This document shows, piece after piece, positions 10,121 through 18,585 of a DNA stretch of 64,000 bases. Source of the DNA: Rhodospirillum rubrum ATCC 11170 (lineage in GTDB: Bacteria > Pseudomonadota > Alphaproteobacteria > Rhodospirillales > Rhodospirillaceae); contig NC_007643.1 in NCBI RefSeq assembly GCF_000013085.1, positions 1,349,001 through 1,413,000 on the forward strand, written 5' to 3'. Position 1 is the stretch's first letter, and the number at the start of each line of letters is the position of its first letter. The translations under genes and the position numbers were made by a program. The notes below the pieces were generated by a model, which was not told where the DNA came from, searched no databases, and was given only the letters and a program-made list of their open reading frames with translations.

Positions 10121-11987
10121 GGGTGACCGCCCCCCTCAGTTGGGCCTGGGCCGGTTGGGACAGATAAGTGGTGGACACGCGGCCATAGCCGTTTTCCGGC
10201 AGATAGGGCGAGGTTCGCCACGTTGGGGGCGATCCATCCAGGGGCGCGTGGGGCAAGCCCCGCGCCAGGATCGTCTCCAGGGCCGCCCGACCTACCGCGT
10301 CGGTCACTTCCAACTCGAAGATGGATCCGGCCTCGGTAAGGACGAAGGGGAAATACCCGGTGATGCCATAGGGGCGGCGGCGCCGGGCGATATAGCCCCC
10401 CGCCAAGCGCTGGGAGGCGAAAAAGCCCTTGAGGCGGGCGCCGGGGACATGGGTTGCGAAATAAGCGCCGTAAAGAGTGCGGGGATCCTTGCCCACGCCC
10501 TGTTCCGGCCAAGCCTCTTTGGGGTGGAAGAGCACCGCGGGTGTTTCCAGCAACAGGGCGTAATGGCCGGGCTTGCCATGGATTTCCGCCAGGGCGGCGG
10601 GGGGCGAATCTTCTTGAAGCGTGAAGGTGGCGGTCGCCCCGGTGCCGCCCAGGCCATCCAGTCCGTCCGTCAGCATCAGGGCGATCAGGCCCTCGGCCAA
10701 TTGGGCGGCCCGCCCCGTCAGGCCGGAGGTATCGACCTCGAGCCCCCAAAAGTGGGGGGTGTCGTCGGGCGAGGAAACGGCGCGGAGCAAGGTGGTGTAC
10801 AGCATGCTTTCCGCCGCCGTTCCGGTTTTCGGATCGATGGCCGTATGGGTGCGGGCGAGCCTGGGAGGCGCGCTCCCCTGTGGATAGCCGGCGGCGCGCA
10901 GGGCCGGGGCGAATACCTCGGGCTTCCAATCCCCCTGAAACAGGGCGGGATGGCCGTTCAGGAAAGCCCCTTCGCCATCGCCAAGGTCCAGGGCGTCGCC
11001 CAGCAGGATGTCCCCTTCCCCTTTCGCCGCGACCAGGGACAGGGGGAGCGGGCGGCAGAGACGGCGCCCGTCCTTGTCCAGGGGGTAGGCATGGCTCAGC
11101 GATAGGCCGCTCAGGGCTTCACCCAAATCTCCGCCAATGTCGGGCGCGTCTTCCGGCGCGCCTTGTCCAAGGGCCAGCCGGTCGGCGAGAGCACCCTTGA
11201 AGACGGTTCCAGGAATCACTGCGGCGCCGGCCACCACATTGGCCGCCAGCCGCTCCGTATCGACCAAAAGGGGGCGATCGAAAGTGACGCTCAGGCGCTT
11301 GCGCCCGCTGGGACCGTCTTTGGCGGCGACCGCCGCCAGAGGGCTGGTTTCGCTCAGGGTGAGGGAGGAGCGTTGGGCAAGCACTTCCCCGAAACCTGGG
11401 CTTTTCAATCCGCCGATGGATCCGACGAGGGCAAGGGCCTTGCGCAACAGGGCGGTGAGGCTTTCCCCGCTGTTCCGGGGGGCGAAAACGGTGATCGTCC
11501 CCTTGAAGGTCACCGCCGCTCCCATGGGAGCGACCAGTTCAATGACCTGGAGGGCGCCGGTCTTCACTGTTCCGCTTTCGCCATCAAGGGCGATACGGGT
11601 GTGAATGGCGCCCTTTCCGTCAAGGCCGAGGCGTGGCGCTGTTTTGTCGGTGGGATCGCCGACCATGTCCACGCCCACCAGATCGGTGAAATGGATGCGG
11701 CGCCGGGCGGGCAGGTTGGCCGCGCCAACTTCGTCCTCCCGGGCGCTTTTGCGGCCGAAGAGGCAGTCGATGGACAGGGCTCCTTCCTTTGGAACCACGG
11801 TTTCGGGCAGGTCGCCAAGGGCTTCCTTGAGAACGCCGCGGATCTGGTCGCCGGGAATAAGCGGGCGCCCCGCCGGATCGCGCAGGGCGCTGGCGTCCAG
11901 TCCCAAGGCCGCCGTGGTCAGGCCGCGAAACAAGAACGGCGAGCGAACGCAAAGGCGGAGGTCGAAGCGATAACGGGCCATGGTCAT
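10113..11987 (-). CDS. Type III CRISPR RAMP fusion, Cas7-like plus Csx10/Cas5-like
   Basis: The 624-residue protein has an N-terminal Cas7-like module with RPLIPGDQIRGVLKEAL, LFGRK, and a TRIALDGESGTVKTGAL thumb followed by GSIGGLKSPGFGEVL. A second RAMP module follows with VIPGTVFKGALADRL, then a Csx10-like block (RTHTAIDPKTGTAAESMLYT) and C-terminal GYIARRRRPYGITGYFP. This suggests a Cas7-Cas5 fusion, possibly including a small-subunit-like helical part. ATG at 11987 overlaps the stop of cas10 (TGATG); ATG at 11981 is an alternative. The domain split was judged by motif only. Confidence 0.8.
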   Translation of the reverse strand: MTMARYRFDLRLCVRSPFLFRGLTTAALGLDASALRDPAGRPLIPGDQIRGVLKEALGDLPETVVPKEGALSIDCLFGRKSAREDEVGAANLPARRRIHFTDLVGVDMVGDPTDKTAPRLGLDGKGAIHTRIALDGESGTVKTGALQVIELVAPMGAAVTFKGTITVFAPRNSGESLTALLRKALALVGSIGGLKSPGFGEVLAQRSSLTLSETSPLAAVAAKDGPSGRKRLSVTFDRPLLVDTERLAANVVAGAAVIPGTVFKGALADRLALGQGAPEDAPDIGGDLGEALSGLSLSHAYPLDKDGRRLCRPLPLSLVAAKGEGDILLGDALDLGDGEGAFLNGHPALFQGDWKPEVFAPALRAAGYPQGSAPPRLARTHTAIDPKTGTAAESMLYTTLLRAVSSPDDTPHFWGLEVDTSGLTGRAAQLAEGLIALMLTDGLDGLGGTGATATFTLQEDSPPAALAEIHGKPGHYALLLETPAVLFHPKEAWPEQGVGKDPRTLYGAYFATHVPGARLKGFFASQRLAGGYIARRRRPYGITGYFPFVLTEAGSIFELEVTDAVGRAALETILARGLPHAPLDGSPPTWRTSPYLPENGYGRVSTTYLSQPAQAQLRGAVTHV

Positions 11988-13612
11988 CAGGGGTTCCCCC
12001 TCTGATCTTCGGGGAAGGCGGGCGGGTTGGCCTCTTCGAAATGGAGGTAGTCCCACAGGGTGGTCAGCAAGACGAGGTCGACGGCCAAGGGGCGGCCCCC
12101 GATGGCGGGCAGCCGATGGTTGACGGGATTCATCGCGTCCTGGCCCGTGCGCAAGTCGTGGTCGTTCAGAACCGCATAGGCCAAGTCCTCGGCTACCGGG
12201 TCCAGGGGTCGCGCCCCCTTGGCGGTGACGGCGCGCAGGGCGGCGTAGATCTGGCTTCTGGGGAAGCCCTCGTCCTGTTTTGTTCCCTTGAGGGTGCCCA
12301 GCCGTTTGAACAGGGTGTCCAGGTCGTCCGCCGTCGCCGGAAAGGCCAAGACCCGGGCCAAAGCCCCTTCGCCGGGCGTGCCGAACCGCGTTTCGCGGGC
12401 CTCGCCCAGAGCGTCGGGTTCGTCGGGCGGGGCAAGGCTTTCAAACACGTCCACCGTCAAGCTCGACCGATCGTTGAGGCCGGCGGCCTTGGCCAGATCC
12501 GCCGAGGCGTGGGCCAGGGCGGTCAATTGGCGGATGGGGGTTTTACGGTCGGCGATGACGATGCCCATGGCGTGGGTCAGGGGCTGGCCTTCGATCGACC
12601 ACCCCTCGGTGACCTTGAAGACCCCCCGGGCGAAGGGCAGGGCCAGCCAGGACGGCATGGCGAACAGGGCCTCGTCGCCGCCCCACAGCAGGGTCTCCAG
12701 CCGCAGGTGGCGTTGAGCCCCGTCGTCGACGGCGAAGAGGGGCGCCAGGGCCGGGGTTCTCGCCCCGGCGGCGAACCAGCGCAGGATTTCCTTCAACAGG
12801 GTTTTGCGCAAGGCGCCAAGCTGCCGGGAGAAGACTTCGACCCCGGCCTTTTTGCGGGCTTTGCCAAAGGCATTGCCATCGGCGTAGACGACCGCCACCT
12901 TGCCCCGGGCCGAGGGGGGAATGGTCGCCGGCGCGCCCTCGACCATATCTTGAAGACTGTCGGTGAACGCCAAACGGTCGGGGCCGCGTCCCAGGATGGC
13001 ATCGGCTTGCTCCGCCAATTGGCTAGTGAAAAAGCCCTGACGCGCTTTTCTGCTGCCATGACGTCGCTTGGCGTTCACGGCCTCCGACAGCGGACGGTCG
13101 GGCTGTCCGCCGGTCGCGGCGGCCTCGGGATCAAGGAGGGGGGCGCCCTTCCCCTTGGGCAGGATCGAAGAAACGGTCCCCGGCCGCGCGCCTTCCAGGG
13201 CGCCGACATCCTTGGCGTCGGCGGTGAAGGGCAGGGGGTCGAGGGTCCATTGCCGGAACTGCCGGGCGTGGTTGCGGGCCTCGGCCCGGTTCAAGGCGTC
13301 CATCTCGTCGCCGCCCTTAATGGCGACGACATCGACCACCGTGGTCAGATGGGCCAGAGGGCCATCGGCGGCGGCCAGGGCCTTGGTTACCGTCGCCGCA
13401 AGGGCGTCCGCCGAGAGCGCTGTGTCGACGATATGGGCGCATTGGGAGGCCCCGGCGTAAAGAAGCATCGCGTCGGACGGAAGGGCCGCGGAGACGGTTT
13501 CGGGAAGGGCGAGAAGGGCTAGGGAGGCGCCCCGGATGGTTGAAAGATCATTGGTGTCGAAGACGGTCGCGCCAAAATTGACGCCTTCGACACGGCACAA
13601 TAGTCGCGCCAT
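11987..13612 (-). CDS. cas10: Cas10-like large subunit without HD domain
   Basis: The 541-residue protein starts directly with a palm-like segment, FDTNDLSTIRGASLALL, then YAGASQ; no HD nuclease motif is present. The second palm keeps YADGNAFGKA (Asp at about 245) and WGGDEALF (GGDE at about 311-314, where Cas10 usually has GGDD). Cas10 is the large subunit of type III effectors; the palm makes cyclic oligoadenylate and the HD domain cuts DNA. Here DNA cleavage is likely lost, while cyclase activity may persist because the acidic residues remain. It is first in the effector operon. The 169-base gap to cas6 leaves room for a promoter. Confidence 0.85.
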   Translation of the reverse strand: MARLLCRVEGVNFGATVFDTNDLSTIRGASLALLALPETVSAALPSDAMLLYAGASQCAHIVDTALSADALAATVTKALAAADGPLAHLTTVVDVVAIKGGDEMDALNRAEARNHARQFRQWTLDPLPFTADAKDVGALEGARPGTVSSILPKGKGAPLLDPEAAATGGQPDRPLSEAVNAKRRHGSRKARQGFFTSQLAEQADAILGRGPDRLAFTDSLQDMVEGAPATIPPSARGKVAVVYADGNAFGKARKKAGVEVFSRQLGALRKTLLKEILRWFAAGARTPALAPLFAVDDGAQRHLRLETLLWGGDEALFAMPSWLALPFARGVFKVTEGWSIEGQPLTHAMGIVIADRKTPIRQLTALAHASADLAKAAGLNDRSSLTVDVFESLAPPDEPDALGEARETRFGTPGEGALARVLAFPATADDLDTLFKRLGTLKGTKQDEGFPRSQIYAALRAVTAKGARPLDPVAEDLAYAVLNDHDLRTGQDAMNPVNHRLPAIGGRPLAVDLVLLTTLWDYLHFEEANPPAFPEDQRGNP

Positions 13613-13781
13613 GGGGTCTCGGCCCTCCCTGTTCCATCGGTTGAAACCAGCAAATCACTGTAGCGTGATACCGAAAGTCTGGCTAGGGAAGGTGGTTTTT
13701 TTCTTTAAAATCATGCTCGAGGGGAATAAGCGAACGAAATGGCCGGGTTTTTCCCCGCCACGGTCGCCGGCCCGATCCCGC

Positions 13782-14687
13782 TTACAGGTCTTCGAGGATC
13801 GGCTGCCCCAGGCCAAAGACCGTGCCTTTGCCTAGGTGAACCCAGCTCAAGGCGACCAGCAGCGGCCAAAGGGCCCCGGGACCGAAGGGAAACGCCAGGG
13901 TTCCCCGCACGCCATTCATTTCAATCTCGCCCTGATTGGCGGAATAGCGCTGCAAGATGGCGCTTTCCCCCTGCCAAGGGCGAACGGCCACGGCATGGGC
14001 GGTTTCCAGCAGGGCGGGTTGCAGGGCGCGCAGGGCTTCGCCCTCGGCGGCGCTGCCCGCCAGATCGGCCAAACGGCGCAGGCCGACGGCGACGATATCG
14101 CCCAGCGTCGGGCAAAGGATCAGCCGCCCCTTGCGCATCAGGCGCAAAGGCACATGGAACGTCAGCCGGCAGGGCGTGTCGGCCGGGGGACCGGCCAGCG
14201 GCCAGGGCAGGGGAGCCAGCGGCAGCGCCGCGGGCGCTACGCCCCCGCAGGACCCATCGGCGCGCAGGTGGCGCATCGCGCGAAATCCGAAAGGGTGGCG
14301 GCGCGGTCCAAGGCCACGGTCGGCCGCATCCATCCAGGCGTCGAGCAACACGCTGTCGTGGGCCAGGGCGCCGCCCAGGCTGATCCACTCCAGGGCCGGG
14401 GCGTCGCGCGGGTCGGCCGGGGCTGGGCGCAACACATAAAGCGGCCGCCGGTCACTGGGATCGCCATCGGGCCCCAGACCCTCGAACACCGTGGCATAGG
14501 TTTCCCGGTCGCGGTCATGCAGGGCGCATCCCCAGACCCCGCGCAGCATGGGAATGGTGGCGTTCACGCCCGGCGTCAGCAAAGACAGCCGGCGCGGCGA
14601 CACCACAACCCCGCGCAACCGCCGTTGCAAGTCGTTCGCCAACGAGCCGGGAACCGCCATCCAATCAATGGGATCAAAGCCAAGCAT
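13782..14687 (-). CDS. cas6: CRISPR repeat endoribonuclease Cas6
   Basis: The 301-residue protein fits the Cas6 C-terminal-domain family (PF10040-like). It has PCRLTFHVPLRLMRKGRL, a late MNGVRGTLAFPFG region and the terminal glycine-rich loop HLGKGTVFGLGQ. Cas6 cuts the precursor CRISPR transcript within each repeat to leave an 8-nt 5' tag. It lies between the array and cas10 on the same strand. I did not identify a certain catalytic histidine; several His occur. Assignment rests on the C-terminal motif and location. Confidence 0.85.
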   Translation of the reverse strand: MLGFDPIDWMAVPGSLANDLQRRLRGVVVSPRRLSLLTPGVNATIPMLRGVWGCALHDRDRETYATVFEGLGPDGDPSDRRPLYVLRPAPADPRDAPALEWISLGGALAHDSVLLDAWMDAADRGLGPRRHPFGFRAMRHLRADGSCGGVAPAALPLAPLPWPLAGPPADTPCRLTFHVPLRLMRKGRLILCPTLGDIVAVGLRRLADLAGSAAEGEALRALQPALLETAHAVAVRPWQGESAILQRYSANQGEIEMNGVRGTLAFPFGPGALWPLLVALSWVHLGKGTVFGLGQPILEDL

Positions 14688-14812
14688 CAGCCAGTATGCC
14701 GTCCACCCGATTTGGTTGACAAGGGGGGAGTGTTTCCCGGCCCGCCCTGGGCAAGGCGTTCCACACCCCAGAGAGAAAGGCGAGAAAGGAGAGAAAGGGG
14801 GTCAAAGGAGAG

Positions 14813-14835
14813 AAAGGGGGTCTGACCCCTTTTTT
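14813..14835. repeat. GGGGTCTGACCCC palindromic repeat, copy 1
   Basis: AAAGGGGG-TCTGA-CCCCTTTTTT is a near-perfect palindrome just upstream of the array's trailer-side repeat. Related copies lie at 17416-17439 and 19007-19028, so three copies flank the CRISPR island and its scar. The preceding 14765-14812 is an imperfect GAGAAAGG purine-rich repeat. Confidence 0.75.
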
Positions 14836-14864
14836 ACATCCCCTTGCCGTTCGGGAGTAATCCA

Positions 14865-15439
14865 GTTTCAGTCCCCTCGATGACGGGGCATAGGGTGCGA
14901 GGATTGGGATAGCTCCCTCCACCCTCCGGCCTCTGGAACACGTTTCAGTCCCCTCGATGGCGGGGCATAGGGTGCGAGGATATGCCCTTGCACGCCACCA
15001 TCCTTCGGCCGGACGGGACCGCGTTTCAGTCCCCTCGATGGCGGGGCATAGGGTGCGAGCCGCAAACTGAAACCCCCACCGAGTTTTCCTTGCTGATGTT
15101 TCAGTCCCCTCAATGGCGGGGCATAGGGTGCGAGGTTGACATGGCGAAGGGTGCGCAGGATTACCGCCCCGATGTTTCAGTCCCCTCGATGGCGGGGCAT
15201 AGGGTGCGAGCTACAACGCCAAGAGCGGCCTCGTTAAGCTGGGGTTCCCGTTTCAGTCCCCTCGATGGCGGGGCATAGGGTGCGAGGACCAGCTTGTTCT
15301 TCGCCCCGATGATCCCGACTTTCGCGGGTTTCAGTCCCCTCGATGGCGGGGCATAGGGTGCGAGACGTCCGGGGCGCTCGCGCCCAGGCTTTCCTGGAAG
15401 GGGTTTCAGTCCCCTCGATGGCGGGGCATAGGGTGCGAG
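14865..15439 (-). CRISPR. CRISPR array, 8 repeats of 37 bp and 7 spacers
   Basis: On the plus strand the repeat reads GTTTCAGTCCCCTCG...GGGTGCGAG. Copies start at 14865, 14942, 15023, 15098, 15174, 15250, 15328 and 15403; spacers are 40, 44, 38, 39, 39, 41 and 38 nt. The reverse complement ends in GGGACTGAAAC, so the minus strand gives the typical type III tag ACTGAAAC and a CCCC/GGGG stem. The copy at 14865 has one substitution (GATGAC for GATGGC), as expected at the trailer end; the copy at 15098 has CTCAATGG. Transcription is therefore inferred to run from the right, as for all cas genes. Confidence 0.98.
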
Positions 15440-15647
15440 AGCCGGTTCTAAAAGGCTCTATTATTCAATGGGTTACAGGGTGGTTTGTCGTAACCTCGGC
15501 GGACGGGGTGTTTTTAGGGGGCGAAAAGACCCTTCTTAAGCAGAAGGTTTTCACATTTTATAAACGATTTCAAACAGTTGGCCTGAGTCGTAACCTAAGG
15601 GGTTTTTGGGTGGTTTTTGAGGTTACGACTCACGCAATGGGGGCAGT
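15440..15647 (-). promoter_or_regulatory. Probable CRISPR leader
   Basis: The 208 bases between the undecayed end of the array and cas2 are non-coding and more AT- and G-rich than their neighbours, with long T/G runs on the plus strand. The position next to the perfect repeat and opposite the mutated repeat fits the leader, which carries the array promoter and the integration site. No promoter boxes were assigned. Confidence 0.65.
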
Positions 15648-16022
15648 TTAAACGATGATCCACGGTTCGTGAACCGGCTTTTCAACGGTGGCGCCCAGAT
15701 CGGTGCGGCGGGCGTCGCAGGTCGCGCATTGGGGGTAAATACTGATGCGATCGGTTTTGGCGTTGATCAGCGCGCCCAGTTCGCGGACCATGCGGGTCAT
15801 CAGCGGCTTGGACACCAGCACTTCGAACACGCTGAACTGAACCCGGCTGCCATAGCTATCAAGGCATTTGGCGACTTTGAGCCGGCGTTTGTCATCGACG
15901 ATGTCATAACAGATCACATAGCGGTTCATCGGCTGTTTCCCCACCTGCAAGGCGCCGTAATCTCCTTCGGGATCGAAGGGATCTTCGCAGAAGGCGTCGT
16001 CGGGATCGTCCCACCAAACCAT
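15648..16022 (-). CDS. cas2: CRISPR adaptation protein Cas2
   Basis: The Cas2 core begins MNRYVICYDIVDDKRRLKVA and continues with GSRVQFSVFEV and RISIYPQC, matching the ferredoxin-like Cas2 family that bridges Cas1 dimers during spacer integration. The core alone is 93 residues (start 15929). I extend the gene to ATG 16022 because AGGAAAGA lies well placed before it and this leaves a 28-base gap to cas1; the added 31 residues are acidic (DDPDDAF...). The shorter start has only a weak GGGGA site. C-terminal Cys residues (PQCATCD) are present. Confidence 0.9.
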   Translation of the reverse strand: MVWWDDPDDAFCEDPFDPEGDYGALQVGKQPMNRYVICYDIVDDKRRLKVAKCLDSYGSRVQFSVFEVLVSKPLMTRMVRELGALINAKTDRISIYPQCATCDARRTDLGATVEKPVHEPWIIV

Positions 16023-16050
16023 CGTTTGGCTCTTTCCTGGTTCGGCCGGG

Positions 16051-17118
16051 TCAGCCCGGGCGGCTGGTGCCAAAGCGGAACGGGCGATAGGGTTCGCCGC
16101 CGCGCAGGTCGCTGACCAGACGGTCGACCTGACGCTGAAGCAGGCGGTGCACGTCAAGGCGGTGCTCGGCGGCCACGCCCGGTTCGCGCAAGGGGCGGGC
16201 AAGGTGGCCTTCCCATTCCTCCAGAAAGATCTTGCGGCCGTCGACCGTGAGTTTGACTCCGCCCGGGCGCTCGGCGTCGGGTTCGAAATGCTGGGGCTGG
16301 ATCTTGCGCAGATTGCAGATCCGCAGGGCCAGGCGATCAACCACCGGGTGGCGCAGTTCTTCCAGCAGATCCAGGGCTAACGACGGCCGTCCCGGTCGCA
16401 GATCGTGAAAGAAGCCCAGGCAGGGATCGACACCCCGGGCTTCCAGCAGGCCGGTCAGCCGATTGCCCAGCAAGACATAGCCAAAGGACAGCAGGGAATT
16501 GGCCGGGTCGGGGGGTGGGCGTTGGGCCCGTCCAAGAAAGGGAATGCCACCGACGAAGGCCGTGCGCAGACCGGCGAAATATTGATGGGCGCCATTGCCT
16601 TCGATTCCCAGCAGGCTTTCCGCCGAAACGGCCGCCGCCGCCGCCTCGGCGCTGGCCTCGGTTTGGGTGATCGCGCTGGCCAAAGCGGCGCTGGAGGCCT
16701 GATTGCTGCGGATGCCGCGCAGAACCGCCGCCGCATTGCGCAATTTGGCGGTGACGACGGCGCGGGCGCGGATCAGCCGCTCGGGCGGGTCCAAGTGAAG
16801 GGCGTATTGGTGCAGGCGCAGGTCGGCCGAGCGGGCCTCGGGTGGCACGACGCGGGCGGCCAATCCCCCGCCGCCGTCAAGAAGCGAGACGGCGATCTTA
16901 TTGGCCATGCACAGGCGCATGGCATTGGCGGTGATGGTGGTGAAGCCAAGAAGAACAAGGCTTTCCAGCCGGTGGGGTTCGACCGAGGCCAGACGTTTGC
17001 GGCGCACGGGCGAGTCATTGGGGCCGGGATCGTCGGCCTCGGTCTCCACCCAAACCGTCAGCGATCCCCCTTCGGAGCGCACGACCGAGCCGGGCTGGGT
17101 GACGTAAAGGGTGGTCAT
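16051..17118 (-). CDS. cas1: CRISPR integrase Cas1
   Basis: The 355-residue Cas1 has an N-terminal beta domain ([11 protein letters not shown]) and a helical catalytic domain. The metal-binding residues are visible as Glu ~173 in [13 protein letters not shown], His in DPCLGFFHD, and Asp in [17 protein letters not shown]. It integrates new spacers at the leader end together with Cas2. ATG at 17118 overlaps the stop (ATGA) of an upstream truncated frame, implying cas1 was once translationally coupled to another cas-linked gene. Confidence 0.97.
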
Positions 17119-17330
17119 GGGGCTTGACCGAGGCGGGGGGGCACCTGTGCCGCCAGATCCAACCAACGCTCCGCCTCCGCCGGGAAGGCCTGGATGAGCA
17201 AGCCGGCCAGGGCGTCGAACTGGCCAATCAAGATCGAGGCGTCGGCCGGACCGGTTGCCGAGAATCCATGAATGAGCAGGCTGGTGTTACGTTTGGATGT
17301 GCTGCCACTTTTGAAAAAGTTTACAAGTGA
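17115..17330 (-). pseudogene. C-terminal stump of a possible CARF/HEPN-type type III effector
   Basis: A minus-strand frame ends exactly on the cas1 start. Its last ~70 residues look like real coding sequence and contain [11 protein letters not shown], an R-X6-H arrangement that resembles the HEPN RNase motif (RX4-6H) and the RN-S-HGF pattern I recall near the C-terminus of Csm6/Cas02710-like proteins. Above about 17290-17330 the sequence turns AT-rich and runs into a repeat and an IS5 fragment, so the N-terminal part is gone. Family assignment is tentative; loss of the 5' part is clear. Confidence 0.45.
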
Positions 17331-17415
17331 TTCTCCAGAGCTGTCCCCTATAAATTTCAAAAATCTTAGGGAGTTTTGCTGTGGAAACGAATAATGAGGT
17401 CTATTTTTATGAAAT

Positions 17416-17439
17416 AAAAAAAGGGTCTGACCACTTTTT
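17416..17439. repeat. GGGTCTGACC-type repeat, degenerate copy 2
   Basis: AAAAAAGGGTCTGACCACTTTTT is a mutated form of the palindrome at 14813 and 19007, followed by a partial echo (AGACCACTTTTTA). It sits at the junction between the truncated effector frame and the IS5-family fragment. Confidence 0.65.
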
Positions 17440-17461
17440 AGACCACTTTTTAGGCGGTATT

Positions 17462-17635
17462 TCAGTTGCCGTATTCCTTGGGAAGCGCCCGCCAACGGAC
17501 GTTCTCGACCGTGAAAAAATGCAAGACTCCCAGAAACCGCCGATCATCTGCGGCCTTGCGCCCTCGGCGCGGAAGGCACGCGCGAAACACCATCAACGTG
17601 TGCTCCCAGTCCTCTTCGCTCATCTGCGTGGACAT
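17462..17635 (-). pseudogene. IS5-family transposase, N-terminal fragment
   Basis: The minus strand encodes 57 residues starting MSTQMSEEDWEHTL and running through DDRRFLGVLHFFTVENVRWRALPKEYGN, the N-terminal pattern of IS5-family transposases (normally continuing NWNTVWKRF). Here the next codons are TGA-AAT-ACC-GCC-TAA, so the expected tryptophan codons have become stops. The rest of the transposase, including the DDE domain, is absent. A purine-rich ribosome site precedes the ATG. Confidence 0.75.
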
Positions 17636-18585
17636 CCTTCCGACTCCTCCTTCCGGTCGGAGTTCTATGAATCACAACAGATTTTCCTTGGAAATAGGCA
17701 ATTCTTTTCTGAGCGAAATTCGTCTACACGGCCTAGCGCCTCTTCCACGAATGCCATGCGCAAGACTGGGTGGTGATCAGCGCCATCAGGTCGGACCAGC
17801 ATTCCGGCATAGTGGGAATGCATCGTCACTCTTGGCGGTACGCGTGGGGGTGGGGCAAGTTCGATCGGGAAAAGCGCCGCCATCTCGTGCCGGATGCCGA
17901 ATATGACCAGCGCAGCAGATTCGGCGTCGTCATCGATCCCGATCGCCACGCGCTCTGCAACGGCTCGCCAAGGTTTGCGATATTTAGGAAGTAAGAAGAG
18001 CCCCCCTCTGGGAGGGGAGCTCTCTGGGCTACAACGTCGGTTCTCCGTTCAAGATCATTTTCAGGAGCCAGATCAAGAACGTAAGAAGGCGACGCCACGT
18101 CGCCCGCTGTCGATCATTCATTACCGTGTCCTTCGACCCGACTAGGCAATCGGATCGAAGAAGGCAGGTCGGCTCCAGCCTGCCGGTGGTAAAGCCTCAC
18201 CCTGTCCGCTAGGTTGGTCGCAAGAGACATCGTCCCTGCGGTGAGGATTGGAGACCCATGGCGGCCTTACAAACGAGATATAGGTAGCCGCTTCGCAAAG
18301 GGAAAGAGCAAGAGTGCTGTTCCGGGACGGGTGGACCGGGAGCGGGAAAGAGAGAGTCTGCCCCGGCCTTTTCCTGAAACCTCAATCCCAGAGCAATCTC
18401 ATGAACCTTATGACGCCAGCGGCGGCGGAGACGATCGCCGCACCCATCTGTGCGCCTGAAGAAGAGGCCGGCTGCATCCTCAAGGCGGCGGAGCGCATTC
18501 TCACCGATCTCGAACGGATCGTGTCCCGCCGAGTGGTGTAACAGCGGTATCGCCATTTGATCTCCGGCAGGGGTGGCCAGTTTGA
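17636..18585. other. Scarred interval with decayed coding remnants
   Basis: No intact gene is convincing here. A minus-strand frame from about 18050 down to 17665 reads KYRKPWRAVAERVAIGIDDD, then AALVIFGIRHEMAALFPIEL and PPRVPPRVTMHSHYAGMLV; it looks like protein-coding sequence but I do not recognise it and found no good start. A plus-strand frame 18401-18541 could encode 46 residues (ending ERILTDLERIVSRRVV) of unknown status. The interval lies between two dead insertion-sequence fragments. Confidence 0.5.

Noticed and set aside
6394-13612. Type III-E single-protein effector (gRAMP)
   Set aside because: The RAMP domains are spread over three proteins and a Cas10-like subunit is present.
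17665-17949. Intact small gene of about 94 residues
   Set aside because: It looks like coding sequence but the frame runs upstream without a clear start and no ribosome site was found; it is treated as a remnant.
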